Under the pieces are notes generated by a model that saw nothing but the letters and a program-made list of their open reading frames with translations, did no database searches and had not been told where the DNA came from. Both the position numbers and the translations under genes were made by a program. A DNA stretch of 64,000 nt from Ruminiclostridium hungatei. Lineage in GTDB: Bacteria; Bacillota; Clostridia; Acetivibrionales; DSM-1351. Below, piece after piece: positions 43,721 through 52,300 of the stretch (positions are counted from its first letter, which is position 1; every line of letters begins with the position of its first letter). The stretch lies in contig NZ_MZGX01000005.1 of NCBI RefSeq assembly GCF_002051585.1, forward strand, positions 124,001 to 188,000. Direction: 5' to 3'.

Positions 43721-45040
43721 ATGAAAAACATGATTGATTATTTTGAGACACAAAGGGAAGTATTGAGCAGCAGAATCGTTGATTTGGGAAACGGCTCCGC
43801 ATTTTACAAAAGGCTGTTGAGGCGTACTGTGAAGAAAATAGAGTCAGGAGAACAAATTGACTTTGCATTTTATAACGAAATTCCCCGAACCACCAAGGAT
43901 GACTTGAAAAGGAATCACCCCTTCGGATTGCTTAAAGCTGATAAATCCGAAATACGGGGATATTTTGAATCCAGCGGCACCACCGATGAATCCATCGGAA
44001 GCAGCAAGACCTCTTCCCTTAGAACAGGAAAGGACCTGGAAAGGGATTACATAAGAAGGATTCCGGAATGGATGACCGGTGTTGAAAAGGGTGATTTTGC
44101 GGTTATACACCTCCCATATGCATTGACAAGTTCAGGTGTGGCTTTCCATGATGCATTGAGCAAACTGGGAATTGTACCTGTGGCTCTGGACCAGGGACAT
44201 TCCTTCAGCAGCTATACAAGGGTATACGATCTTTTAAAGACCCTGGAGGCAAAGGTTCTTGTCTGTTCCAACCCGTTGCTTTTAAGAGATATCATTCTCT
44301 ATGAGCAAAAGGAGGATTTGTTCAAGCTTCCTTCATTACAATACATATTAATGGTGGGAACCGCTTTCTCAGAGAAGAGCCGCAAGCTGATAGAGGAACG
44401 GTCCGGCAAAAAGGTGGGACTGTTTTATGGAATGAGTGAATTCGGTGCCATAGGTGTTCCATGCTCCAAGGGACATGTGCACATTCATCCGGACTTCTTT
44501 ATTGAGATACTTAACCCCAACAATACCGAGGAGCATTACAGCCAAAGCTCATTGGGCGGAGAAATGGTCCTGACGGATTTAAAATCTGAAGGAACTCCAT
44601 TTTTGAAATACAGAACCGGTGATGCCGGAAGAATATACTTTGAGGAATGCGGCTGTGAAATGAGTACTCCACGCATTGAGGTTTTCGGAAGACTTAAGGA
44701 TGTTATCAAGGATAATGACAGATTGCTGTTCCCCACAGATTTCCAGGACCTGCTTGCCGGTCTTGAATACACCTCGCCCATACATAAACTGGTTGCCAAG
44801 GGTGAAGAGGAGATATTGCTGGAATTGCATATCCAGCAGTCCACCGAATCCAAAGAAGAGCTGGATATTATCGAGGATAGGATAAAGAGCTTAACAAATA
44901 TTCCCATATCTATAATAACCTATAAATTCGGAGAGCTGTTTGAGGACATCTACAATCAGGGTTTCTACAGGACCACTCAAAAGGTCAAGACAATGTCATT
45001 TCATGATGAGAGGAAAGGCGAATGGATAATTACTTATTAA
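43721..45040 (+). CDS. PaaK/CapK-like adenylate-forming enzyme 2
   Basis: 439 aa. P-loop YFESSGTTDESIGSSK, acidic motif YGMSEFGAIG, ATP-ribose Asp in YRTGDAGRIY, hinge FGRLKDVIKD. It is closest to enzyme 1 in layout. Overlaps the following ligase by 19 bases, so the two are translationally coupled. The acid it activates is not predictable; the context suggests an aryl or arylalkyl acid. Confidence 0.8.
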   Translation: MKNMIDYFETQREVLSSRIVDLGNGSAFYKRLLRRTVKKIESGEQIDFAFYNEIPRTTKDDLKRNHPFGLLKADKSEIRGYFESSGTTDESIGSSKTSSLRTGKDLERDYIRRIPEWMTGVEKGDFAVIHLPYALTSSGVAFHDALSKLGIVPVALDQGHSFSSYTRVYDLLKTLEAKVLVCSNPLLLRDIILYEQKEDLFKLPSLQYILMVGTAFSEKSRKLIEERSGKKVGLFYGMSEFGAIGVPCSKGHVHIHPDFFIEILNPNNTEEHYSQSSLGGEMVLTDLKSEGTPFLKYRTGDAGRIYFEECGCEMSTPRIEVFGRLKDVIKDNDRLLFPTDFQDLLAGLEYTSPIHKLVAKGEEEILLELHIQQSTESKEELDIIEDRIKSLTNIPISIITYKFGELFEDIYNQGFYRTTQKVKTMSFHDERKGEWIITY

Positions 45041-46185
45041 ATCAGATCAATGAAACCTTTATAGAGAACTGGAATAATCATTTCTCAACCCACATCAAGA
45101 CCAAAGCTGAAATGATAGAGCAGTTGAGAAGGCAGCCTCCGACCCGCAAGATTGACAGGGAGCTTAAACTATCCAGCAAAGGGAACCTGTGCTTTTTTAC
45201 CAGCGGCACCAGCGGCCAGGAGACCTTCTTCCAGATGAATCCGGAAACCCTGTTTGGAAAATTTGCCGTTGGGCTGGGACAGATGTATGAGGAATTGTTC
45301 AATGTGAGCAATCACAATATCGCATCTGCAATACTGGCTTTTCCCATGGATGGCAGCCCTCTCGGACTGAAGCACCTGTTTGCGTTGCTGGAGCTGGGTG
45401 TGGATGTCTATCCGGGCGGAAACAGAAATCTTGATTTTACACCCCAACAGGTAGTAAACCTGGTACATAAAAAGGAAATTGAAATGCTGGTCTCCAGACC
45501 TCTGGAGGTAGGGGTATACGGGAGGCTTGCAAAAAAGTGGAATCTGGATACGAGCTCGGTAATGGCTATTTTGATGACCGGGGAGGTAATAGGAAAAAGG
45601 CGGCTCAAAATGCTGGGTGAATACTTTCCAAATGCTGAAATCAAGTCAGTATACGGACTCACGGAAATTAATGCGGGATTGTTTGCCTGTGAGTGCGGAA
45701 ACTACCACTTCAGAACAAACGGTCAAACTGTAGTGGATCTGGAGCAGAGAGACAACAGCATATACAGCAGCATATATTTCACCATAATCCGGCCGGAACT
45801 GAGCGTCATAAGATATAACACAAGAGATGTGGGGCATATAGTGGAAAACTGCCCCTGTTCTCAGGGCGGACATGCATTATGTGTCAAAGGCCGGGATTCC
45901 GATGAAATTGCCCGGGATTTCTTCATTCTGGATTTTTCGGAGAGGCTGTATGAGTATGGCTATGAGCACAATGTTTTCGGTGATATAACCCAGGACGGAA
46001 AGTATCACCTCATAGTCAAAAGCATGGAGCTGATAGAGGAAAAAGTTCTGGACCAGTTGAAAGCCGAGCTTCCCAATGTTGTCATATCCAATTACCTGTT
46101 TGGGAATGAGGACAACTATATACCTAAAACAAAAAGCTGTACACTGCATAGAGGAGTTGAAAAATATGAGGTTCCCAATTATTGA
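45022..46185 (+). CDS. PaaK/CapK-like adenylate-forming enzyme 3
   Basis: 387 aa, shorter than the other three. P-loop FFTSGTSGQETFF, YGLTEINAGLF as acidic motif, YNTRDVGHIV at the ribose site and GRDSDEIARD at the hinge. It has Cys pairs (CECGNYH, CPCSQGGHALC) that could bind a metal, which the others lack. It overlaps both neighbours (19 and 20 bases). Confidence 0.75.
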   Translation: MDNYLLNQINETFIENWNNHFSTHIKTKAEMIEQLRRQPPTRKIDRELKLSSKGNLCFFTSGTSGQETFFQMNPETLFGKFAVGLGQMYEELFNVSNHNIASAILAFPMDGSPLGLKHLFALLELGVDVYPGGNRNLDFTPQQVVNLVHKKEIEMLVSRPLEVGVYGRLAKKWNLDTSSVMAILMTGEVIGKRRLKMLGEYFPNAEIKSVYGLTEINAGLFACECGNYHFRTNGQTVVDLEQRDNSIYSSIYFTIIRPELSVIRYNTRDVGHIVENCPCSQGGHALCVKGRDSDEIARDFFILDFSERLYEYGYEHNVFGDITQDGKYHLIVKSMELIEEKVLDQLKAELPNVVISNYLFGNEDNYIPKTKSCTLHRGVEKYEVPNY

Positions 46186-46939
46186 TTTTCACGCACATGT
46201 ACCTTCACCGGAAATGTTTCTGGAGTATAAGCAGATCAAAGCGGACATCCCGATGGAAAAGGCAGTGCTGGTTTCGGGCAACATGCTGAATCCGGGACAA
46301 CTGGGGGATTTTCTCAGAGGCTCCATACCACTGAACAGTGAAATGCCCAATAATGATTATTTATTGGACATCATCAGGGAATATCCCGAGGAATACCTGG
46401 CCCTGTTTACCGTCGACCCCAACTACCATATTGAGGAAGACCTGGTGCAGGCGCTGGAAGACGGATTTATGGGGGTCAAAATAAATACTATTGTACATAA
46501 GGTGGATTTTTACGACAAAAATCTCATAAGCCTGTTGACTTCCATTGAGCATACCGGTTGTCCCGTATATACACATATTACACTGAATCCCCAATCCAGC
46601 ATTGAAGCTATGGTAGCCCTGGCCAGAAAATTTAAAAAGCTTAATTTCATTATAGGGCATATGGGCTTTTCCACATCTGACTTTGCAGCCATAACCGCCG
46701 CCGGGACAAATGAAAATGTTTATCTGGAAACCTCCATAGGCAGCCGGCTGGCATTTAAGGAAGTCCAGAAAAGGGGCCTGGTAAGCAAGCTTCTGTTTGG
46801 GAGCGAATTCCCCACACATGATCCCCAGATAGAGCTGGAGAAATTGAAATTGGTTTTTGACCCTTCGGAAATTGAAGCAATATGCTATAAAAACTCAGAA
46901 GCGCTGCTTTCATGGAAAAGACAAGGAGTGATAATATGA
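46166..46939 (+). CDS. Amidohydrolase-2 family metal-dependent hydrolase
   Basis: 257 aa TIM-barrel. Metal ligands in DFHAHVP (HxH), YTHITL and IIGHMGFS, and the late Asp region FGSEFPTHDP. Start ATG 46166 after GAGGAG, inside the end of the preceding ligase gene. The group includes decarboxylases of aromatic acids (ACMSD, gamma-resorcylate type) and hydrolases. In this operon an aromatic decarboxylase or lactone/amide hydrolase are both possible. Confidence 0.78.
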   Translation: MRFPIIDFHAHVPSPEMFLEYKQIKADIPMEKAVLVSGNMLNPGQLGDFLRGSIPLNSEMPNNDYLLDIIREYPEEYLALFTVDPNYHIEEDLVQALEDGFMGVKINTIVHKVDFYDKNLISLLTSIEHTGCPVYTHITLNPQSSIEAMVALARKFKKLNFIIGHMGFSTSDFAAITAAGTNENVYLETSIGSRLAFKEVQKRGLVSKLLFGSEFPTHDPQIELEKLKLVFDPSEIEAICYKNSEALLSWKRQGVII

Positions 46940-47739
46940 AGTTCGATTTGAGCAAAGCAAATTACCGTATAGAGGGAAGCGGTCTGCCGCTGTATCTCAT
47001 AGGCGGGCAGTTTATGACCATAAAGGGCTGGCAGCCCACAATAGAGGACCTGAAAAGATTTTACAAGGTAATTGTTCTGGAATATCCAAATCAAGGAGAA
47101 TCTGAAGTAAATCTGGAGTTCGACAACCTCAGGCTGTACTCTGAGTATTCAAGGGATTTTCTGGAGGCTATTGATGTTGACCCTCAGGAGACGGTGTGTT
47201 TTGGACTGTCCTTCGGGGCAAACATAATAAAGTCCATGACCTTTGACCTGGGACTGAAATTCAAGGCCGCCATACTGGCAGGAGTGTCCTCATACAAAAT
47301 AAAGGATTACATAGTCGAAAACTATAAGCTCTGGATAGACATAATCAGAACCGGAGAGCTTGAAATACTGTCAAAGGTTATAAATCTTAAGCTTTTGTCA
47401 CCTACCTTTGTTGCAAAGAGTGCCGGATTTTTGGATTTTGCCGCAAAGCAGATGAAGGAAGGCTATGAGAACAAAAAGGAGGCCCTGATCTGCCTGCTGC
47501 AGGCAACCATCAACTATCTCAATGAAATTGATGCAAATGCGGACAAAAACTTTCCTTATGATGTGTATTTTATTGGAGCAAAAAGCGATCCCATGATGCC
47601 CATAAATTATGTCCGCGAATATGCCGAGCAGCAAAATTCCAAACTCTATGAGCTTGAAGGCGGCCACATTATGACAATGGAGCATCCCTTTGAGCTTATA
47701 AGCATAATTGAGGACATTGTGTCCAAATATGACATTTAA
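46936..47739 (+). CDS. Alpha/beta hydrolase 1
   Basis: 267 aa. Nucleophile elbow GLSFGAN, oxyanion region LIGGQFMTIKGW, catalytic Asp near GAKSDPMMP and His in LEGGHIMTM. Start overlaps the amidohydrolase stop by ATGA. It is one of three tandem paralogs (see 47773 and 48592). Possible roles: thioesterase, acyltransferase or C-C hydrolase. Confidence 0.82.
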   Translation: MKFDLSKANYRIEGSGLPLYLIGGQFMTIKGWQPTIEDLKRFYKVIVLEYPNQGESEVNLEFDNLRLYSEYSRDFLEAIDVDPQETVCFGLSFGANIIKSMTFDLGLKFKAAILAGVSSYKIKDYIVENYKLWIDIIRTGELEILSKVINLKLLSPTFVAKSAGFLDFAAKQMKEGYENKKEALICLLQATINYLNEIDANADKNFPYDVYFIGAKSDPMMPINYVREYAEQQNSKLYELEGGHIMTMEHPFELISIIEDIVSKYDI

Positions 47740-47772
47740 CATCATTTGTTTTATAGAAAAGGATATAAAGAT

Positions 47773-48573
47773 ATGGTCGTACTGGAGAAGCCAAACTACA
47801 TAATTGAGGGTGAAGGCCAGCCGGTATTTCTGCTGAATGGCCAGTTTATGCCCATAAGCACCTGGGAGGATATCATAGAGGACTTGAAAAGATGGTATAA
47901 GGTGATAGCGCTGGAGTTTCCAAACCAGGGCTCATCTCCTACATACGGCAGCTATGTATCCATGATGGACTATTGTAAATACTTTTTGGAGTTTATTGAT
48001 TATATAGGTATTCCGGCAGATCAACTGATAGTTTTCGGATTATCCTTTGGTGCCAACATTATCAGGATGCTGTCGTTAAAGATGAAGGTAAAATTCAAGG
48101 CCATAATAATAGGCGGAGTAAATCCCATATACAGGAAGGCAGCCAGTGTTTATTCCGAATACAGGGAGATATATTCCCTCATAGAAAGCAGAAGGATTGA
48201 AAAGTTCGCCAGGGAATACTATTCCTCTGTTTTCTCGGATACTTTCATCGGTGAAAGGGATGGAATAATTGAAGTATCCGCCAGAAAGCTCAGAGAAAAT
48301 TATGAGCACAGGCCGGAAGCCCTTATTGCACTCATAAAGGCCTCGGAAAGCTTTTATCCCAATATGCACGGCCTGGAGGAAAGGTATCCCTGTGATACAT
48401 ATGTAATTGCAGGGACGCAGGATCATTACGTGGACCACTCCCTGGCAAAACATTACGCGGAAATCATCAATGCCGGTTTCTATGAAATAGATGCGGGGCA
48501 TGCCTTCACCGTAGAAAACAACTTTGAATTTATGAGCATTTTACATGGCATCCTGCAAAAATACGATAATTGA
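47773..48573 (+). CDS. Alpha/beta hydrolase 2
   Basis: 266 aa. LNGQFMPISTW, GLSFGANI, AGTQDHYVD and IDAGHAFTV give the expected Ser-Asp-His set. ATG 47773 is used because AAAAGGA precedes it. Paralog of the genes on both sides; the shared start (PNYIIEGEGQPV here, NYRIEGSGLPL in copy 1) shows recent duplication. Confidence 0.82.
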   Translation: MVVLEKPNYIIEGEGQPVFLLNGQFMPISTWEDIIEDLKRWYKVIALEFPNQGSSPTYGSYVSMMDYCKYFLEFIDYIGIPADQLIVFGLSFGANIIRMLSLKMKVKFKAIIIGGVNPIYRKAASVYSEYREIYSLIESRRIEKFAREYYSSVFSDTFIGERDGIIEVSARKLRENYEHRPEALIALIKASESFYPNMHGLEERYPCDTYVIAGTQDHYVDHSLAKHYAEIINAGFYEIDAGHAFTVENNFEFMSILHGILQKYDN

Positions 48574-48591
48574 TTATAAGGTGGAAAGAGT

Positions 48592-49392
48592 ATGGATTTA
48601 AGTAGTGTCAGATACAAGATAACCGGTGAAGGACAGACCCTGGTATTGGTTAATATGCATTTCCAGCGCATTGAGACCTGGGAAAAGATTACCGTGGATT
48701 TATCCAGGTATTACAGGCTTATATATTTTGAATTTCCAAACCAGGGAAGTTCACCTGAAAGAAGCGATTTCAACAGCCTTACCCATTACGCCCGATTTTT
48801 GAAGGAGTTTCTGGAGGAATTGGGTGAGGATACCGGGGACATGCTTGCGTATGGTTATTCTTACGGAGCCAATATCATAAGAATCATGTGCCTGGATCTG
48901 GAGGTTAAGTTTAAAGCCTTGATTATCGGCGGCATCAACCCGGTTTTGCTGAAGGACTATTATATCGAGCTTATAAAGAATTGGAATGCGGTACTTGAGG
49001 GGAGCGGAATGGAGGTCTTCGCCAAAATGCTTTGCTTGAGGATTTTTTCACCGGAATATGTATCAAAGAATCCCAGCGTGACCAATGTTCTGGTTAATGG
49101 CTTTCACAGGAATTATGACAATAAGCCCGAGGGCTTGAAGGCCATACTGAATGCTCCTGCGGTCTACTATCAGAATGAAGGCTCCAAGGCGGAAAAGTAC
49201 TCATGTCCCGTACACGTTATAGCATGTGAAAATGATATGATAATCCCCTGCAATTTTGTTGAAGAGTATTCAGCAATAATAAAGGCCCAGTCCTTTCATG
49301 TTATCAGCCGCTGCGGCCATGATCCCATTTTTGAGAAATCCAGCGAGCTGGTCAAGCTGATAGATGATATTGCACAGCAATATGAAGATTAA
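48592..49392 (+). CDS. Alpha/beta hydrolase 3
   Basis: 266 aa. VNMHFQRIETW, GYSYGANI (Tyr variants around the nucleophile Ser), CENDMIIPC and SRCGHDPIF. It has diverged more than copies 1 and 2 around the nucleophile, so a different substrate is possible. Ribosome binding site AAGGTGGAAAG. Confidence 0.82.
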   Translation: MDLSSVRYKITGEGQTLVLVNMHFQRIETWEKITVDLSRYYRLIYFEFPNQGSSPERSDFNSLTHYARFLKEFLEELGEDTGDMLAYGYSYGANIIRIMCLDLEVKFKALIIGGINPVLLKDYYIELIKNWNAVLEGSGMEVFAKMLCLRIFSPEYVSKNPSVTNVLVNGFHRNYDNKPEGLKAILNAPAVYYQNEGSKAEKYSCPVHVIACENDMIIPCNFVEEYSAIIKAQSFHVISRCGHDPIFEKSSELVKLIDDIAQQYED

Positions 49393-49446
49393 TTCTTTCC
49401 TTATTATATGTAAGCAATTTTGTGAGAAAAAGAGGGGGGGACTTAT

Positions 49447-49740
49447 ATGGAAGCTTATGATATGAAAGTTAAAAATCTTCTTGTGGAAATAGGCATGCCG
49501 GAAAATGATGCGGAAGATTGCATAAATTACTTGAACGGCAGGATGGGAAACAGCAATTTTATAAATTCCCTGCCATACATTGACATGTACATGCTGGAAG
49601 AGGAGGTACAGGACAGAATCCGGGCTTTGTACCTGGATGCCAGGAAAGGGAAGGCGGATATCTCGGGAAATCTTTTTAAGCTGTTGTTCGGTGTTGGAAA
49701 ACAATCGCTGTTCAATTTGATCAAGCCCTATGAAATTTAA
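49447..49740 (+). CDS. Small helical protein of unknown function, 97 aa
   Basis: Follows GAGGGGGGG. The sequence appears mostly alpha-helical (VKNLLVEIGMPENDAEDC, LEEEVQDRIRALYLDAR). I looked for a carrier-protein DSL motif and found none, so it is not an ordinary ACP. It sits between the hydrolases and the U32 pair in the operon. Unknown; possibly a small subunit. Confidence 0.6.
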   Translation: MEAYDMKVKNLLVEIGMPENDAEDCINYLNGRMGNSNFINSLPYIDMYMLEEEVQDRIRALYLDARKGKADISGNLFKLLFGVGKQSLFNLIKPYEI

Positions 49741-49798
49741 TTTTAAAAGGTTGCTACAAAAACTATAAAAGTTGAAATAACAAGTGGGAGGTTTTTAT

Positions 49799-50755
49799 AT
49801 GAAAATAATGATACCGTGTGTATCTCTGGAAACCGCTAAGCTGCAAATTGCGGCCGGAGCTGATGAATTGTATCTGGGCTATGATACAAAGGAGTTTAAT
49901 TTGCTTACCTATAATGCCAGGTGGCGTATAGCAACCGGGGAAGTTAAGACCCAGGTGCAGACAGTTGAGGAATTCAAGGCCATAATCGACTATGCACATG
50001 AGCGTGGGGTGAAGGTGTATCTGACTGCAAACGCAAACATTCTGATACCTACACTCCGGGACGGATACTTTAAATATATTGATACCTGCATAGAAGCAGG
50101 AATTGATGGGGTAATCGTTTCAAACATAGGTCTGGTGAAGCTTGTGAGAGAGGCCTACAGCGACTTGCCCATCATTGTAGGCGTTAATACCGTAACCCCC
50201 AATGTGGGACATCTGGACTTATACAGAAAATACAACGTCAAAAGAGTCGTTCTGCCGCAAAATATCATGCTGCCTGAAATAGAAGAGTTTTGCAAGCAGA
50301 AGGATATAGAAATCGAAATATTCTGCCATATCGGCGGAGGTAATATATGCGGAAGATGCACCATGAACCATGATCCTCTGGAAATAGACCTGTCATCGGG
50401 GTGCAGAGGAGGCTTTGAGGTTACCGGCTATGACGACAGCTACAATGGCGCCTGTGCGTATCTGGATGCCGCTGCCGATTGCAGCGTGTGCCACATAGAC
50501 AGGCTTATGGAAATGGGAGTTACCGCCGTAAAGATTACCGGCCGTGAGAGCAACAACCCCATGGGCCTGTCAAAGATAGTTGAATTTTACAGGACGGTAA
50601 TAGATGCAGTTAACGAAAACAGGTCGGTGGAGGATGCCAGGGAAAGCTTCAGAGAAAAGAACAAGGCAATGTGGGAGGGCTACTGGAAGCCTACCTTCTG
50701 TGACAGAGACAGGTGCAGATTTAATGAGACCCTGATAACCAGGTCGTACATATAA
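49799..50755 (+). CDS. U32-family protein, UbiU-like
   Basis: 318 aa of the peptidase U32 family TIM-barrel. GADELYLGYDTKEFN and GVTAVKITGRESN are family hallmarks. Cys residues in FCHIGGGNICGRC, SSGCRGG and CSVCHID could bind a [4Fe-4S] cluster, as in UbiU. Start ATG 49799 after TGGGAGG. U32 proteins include O2-independent hydroxylases (UbiU-UbiV, RlhA, TrhP), for which prephenate has been reported as oxygen source. The next gene looks like its UbiV-type partner. Confidence 0.75.
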   Translation: MKIMIPCVSLETAKLQIAAGADELYLGYDTKEFNLLTYNARWRIATGEVKTQVQTVEEFKAIIDYAHERGVKVYLTANANILIPTLRDGYFKYIDTCIEAGIDGVIVSNIGLVKLVREAYSDLPIIVGVNTVTPNVGHLDLYRKYNVKRVVLPQNIMLPEIEEFCKQKDIEIEIFCHIGGGNICGRCTMNHDPLEIDLSSGCRGGFEVTGYDDSYNGACAYLDAAADCSVCHIDRLMEMGVTAVKITGRESNNPMGLSKIVEFYRTVIDAVNENRSVEDARESFREKNKAMWEGYWKPTFCDRDRCRFNETLITRSYI

Positions 50756-50781
50756 AAATAGATAAAGGATGTGGTGTTGAA

Positions 50782-52266
50782 ATGTTACCAGTTATATCTG
50801 ATAAGGAATTATCTGAAATCTTTTTAAGTGAAAAGCAAATGGGCATATATGAATTTCTTCTGGAATTGAACGGTATGTGCAGCTCCCTCAATAAATTGGA
50901 TAAGCAGGTGGAAAAGCTGGAAGGCTTGCTGGAAACCATAAAAGAAAGCGAATACCTTTCCACTTTGTATGTGCTTGCACTGATAAAAAATGCCGACGAT
51001 ATGGGGGGCCTTGACGGTAAAGTTCCTGCTGAAAAGGCAATCGGGCACATAAAATACATGACAGGCAAGTTTGGAATGACTAACAATGTGTTGTTCGTTC
51101 ATGGCTTGTGGCATCGTGATATACATAAGATTGCCCATGGAGAAATAGACAGGAATAAAGGTGCGGAATTGCTGAAAATGGTGGTGGAGAGCAGCGAGGA
51201 ACCCGTATACGCCCTGGAGCTGGCAAAGGCTTTGTTTAAGACCGGACAGAAGCGGGAAGCGGCAGTGGTTCTCAAGGGTATTATTGAAGCCGGGCCTTCA
51301 GGAGATATGCATTCTCAAATCATAGCGGAAGCAAAAGTATGGTATGAACATGCAAATAAGGATACAAAGATTGAAGTAAGGATTCCAAATATCAGTTTTC
51401 TGGATAAGGTGCTGGACACCAATTGTTCGGTAATCAGTCTCGGAAGCGATTCCTGCCCGTATTGCCTGCCTGCCCTGGAGGATTTGGATACTGTCTGTAA
51501 TACGGTGAAGAAAGCGGGAAAGGAGCTGAAGCTTGTAACTCCCGTGGTATTTCAGAAGCATTGGGATATGGTTTTGGAATATGTAAACACGGTGATTAAA
51601 AAGTATCCCGACCTTAAATTGGTTATAAATGACTATGGAATACTGAATCATCTGAAAAACTCCGGCTACAATATGAAGAATGTTGCCCTGGGACATGTGC
51701 TTTCCTATATATATGAAGAATGTCCCTGGTTTGATTATCTGCTGGAGGCCGAGGGCGATTTCCTGAAAAATTCAGAAGAAATAACGGTCTTTGACACTCC
51801 GGGTAATTTAAGCGTAATAGAGGAATTCGGAATAGGTGAGGTAGAGACCTGTATGATGCCCTTTGCGGTATCCTCCTTCTATGGTTTCTGGGAACATGGC
51901 TTTAATGTAAATGCCATGGTGGACATGATTCCGTTTACCTATGGAAGGGCATGCCACGGTGCAAGATACTATGGGAAGGAAGTTGGAAAGGACTGCTTCG
52001 GAGTATGTGACAAGATAACCAAGCTCCGCTATTCCCACAGGTGGATATTCCAGGAAAAGCAACTGGAAAAAATCAAGGACGTGACCTATGACAGGATAAG
52101 TGTCATGCATTCCTATGGAAATGTCATATATTCAAAAACAAATTATGAAGCGACAGAAAAGGATGTAAACAAGGTAGATGCCATTACAATAGATATAAGG
52201 CACTATACCGACGAGGAACTCAATTCCATTTTGCAGAATTACCTGCCTTTGACAAAAAACAGTTAA
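50782..52266 (+). CDS. U32-family UbiV-like protein with helical N-terminal extension
   Basis: 494 aa. Residues ~1-205 are helical and repeat-like, with no family I recognise. Residues ~205-494 align with UbiV-type U32 proteins: ISLGSDSCPYC near the start, GKELKLVTPVVF, then YGRACHGARYYG and KDCFGVCDK. The C-x3-C at the end matches UbiV cluster ligands. With the gene before it, it suggests a heterodimeric Fe-S hydroxylase. The long N-terminal domain is unusual and may bind a substrate or carrier. Confidence 0.68.
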   Translation: MLPVISDKELSEIFLSEKQMGIYEFLLELNGMCSSLNKLDKQVEKLEGLLETIKESEYLSTLYVLALIKNADDMGGLDGKVPAEKAIGHIKYMTGKFGMTNNVLFVHGLWHRDIHKIAHGEIDRNKGAELLKMVVESSEEPVYALELAKALFKTGQKREAAVVLKGIIEAGPSGDMHSQIIAEAKVWYEHANKDTKIEVRIPNISFLDKVLDTNCSVISLGSDSCPYCLPALEDLDTVCNTVKKAGKELKLVTPVVFQKHWDMVLEYVNTVIKKYPDLKLVINDYGILNHLKNSGYNMKNVALGHVLSYIYEECPWFDYLLEAEGDFLKNSEEITVFDTPGNLSVIEEFGIGEVETCMMPFAVSSFYGFWEHGFNVNAMVDMIPFTYGRACHGARYYGKEVGKDCFGVCDKITKLRYSHRWIFQEKQLEKIKDVTYDRISVMHSYGNVIYSKTNYEATEKDVNKVDAITIDIRHYTDEELNSILQNYLPLTKNS

Positions 52267-52300
52267 ATATAAAATATAAAGTTTGAGAGGTGACAGGGAT

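Noticed and set aside
49447-49740. An acyl carrier protein for the four ligases
   Set aside because: The 97-aa protein is small and helical but has no DSL or LGGDS-type phosphopantetheine site.
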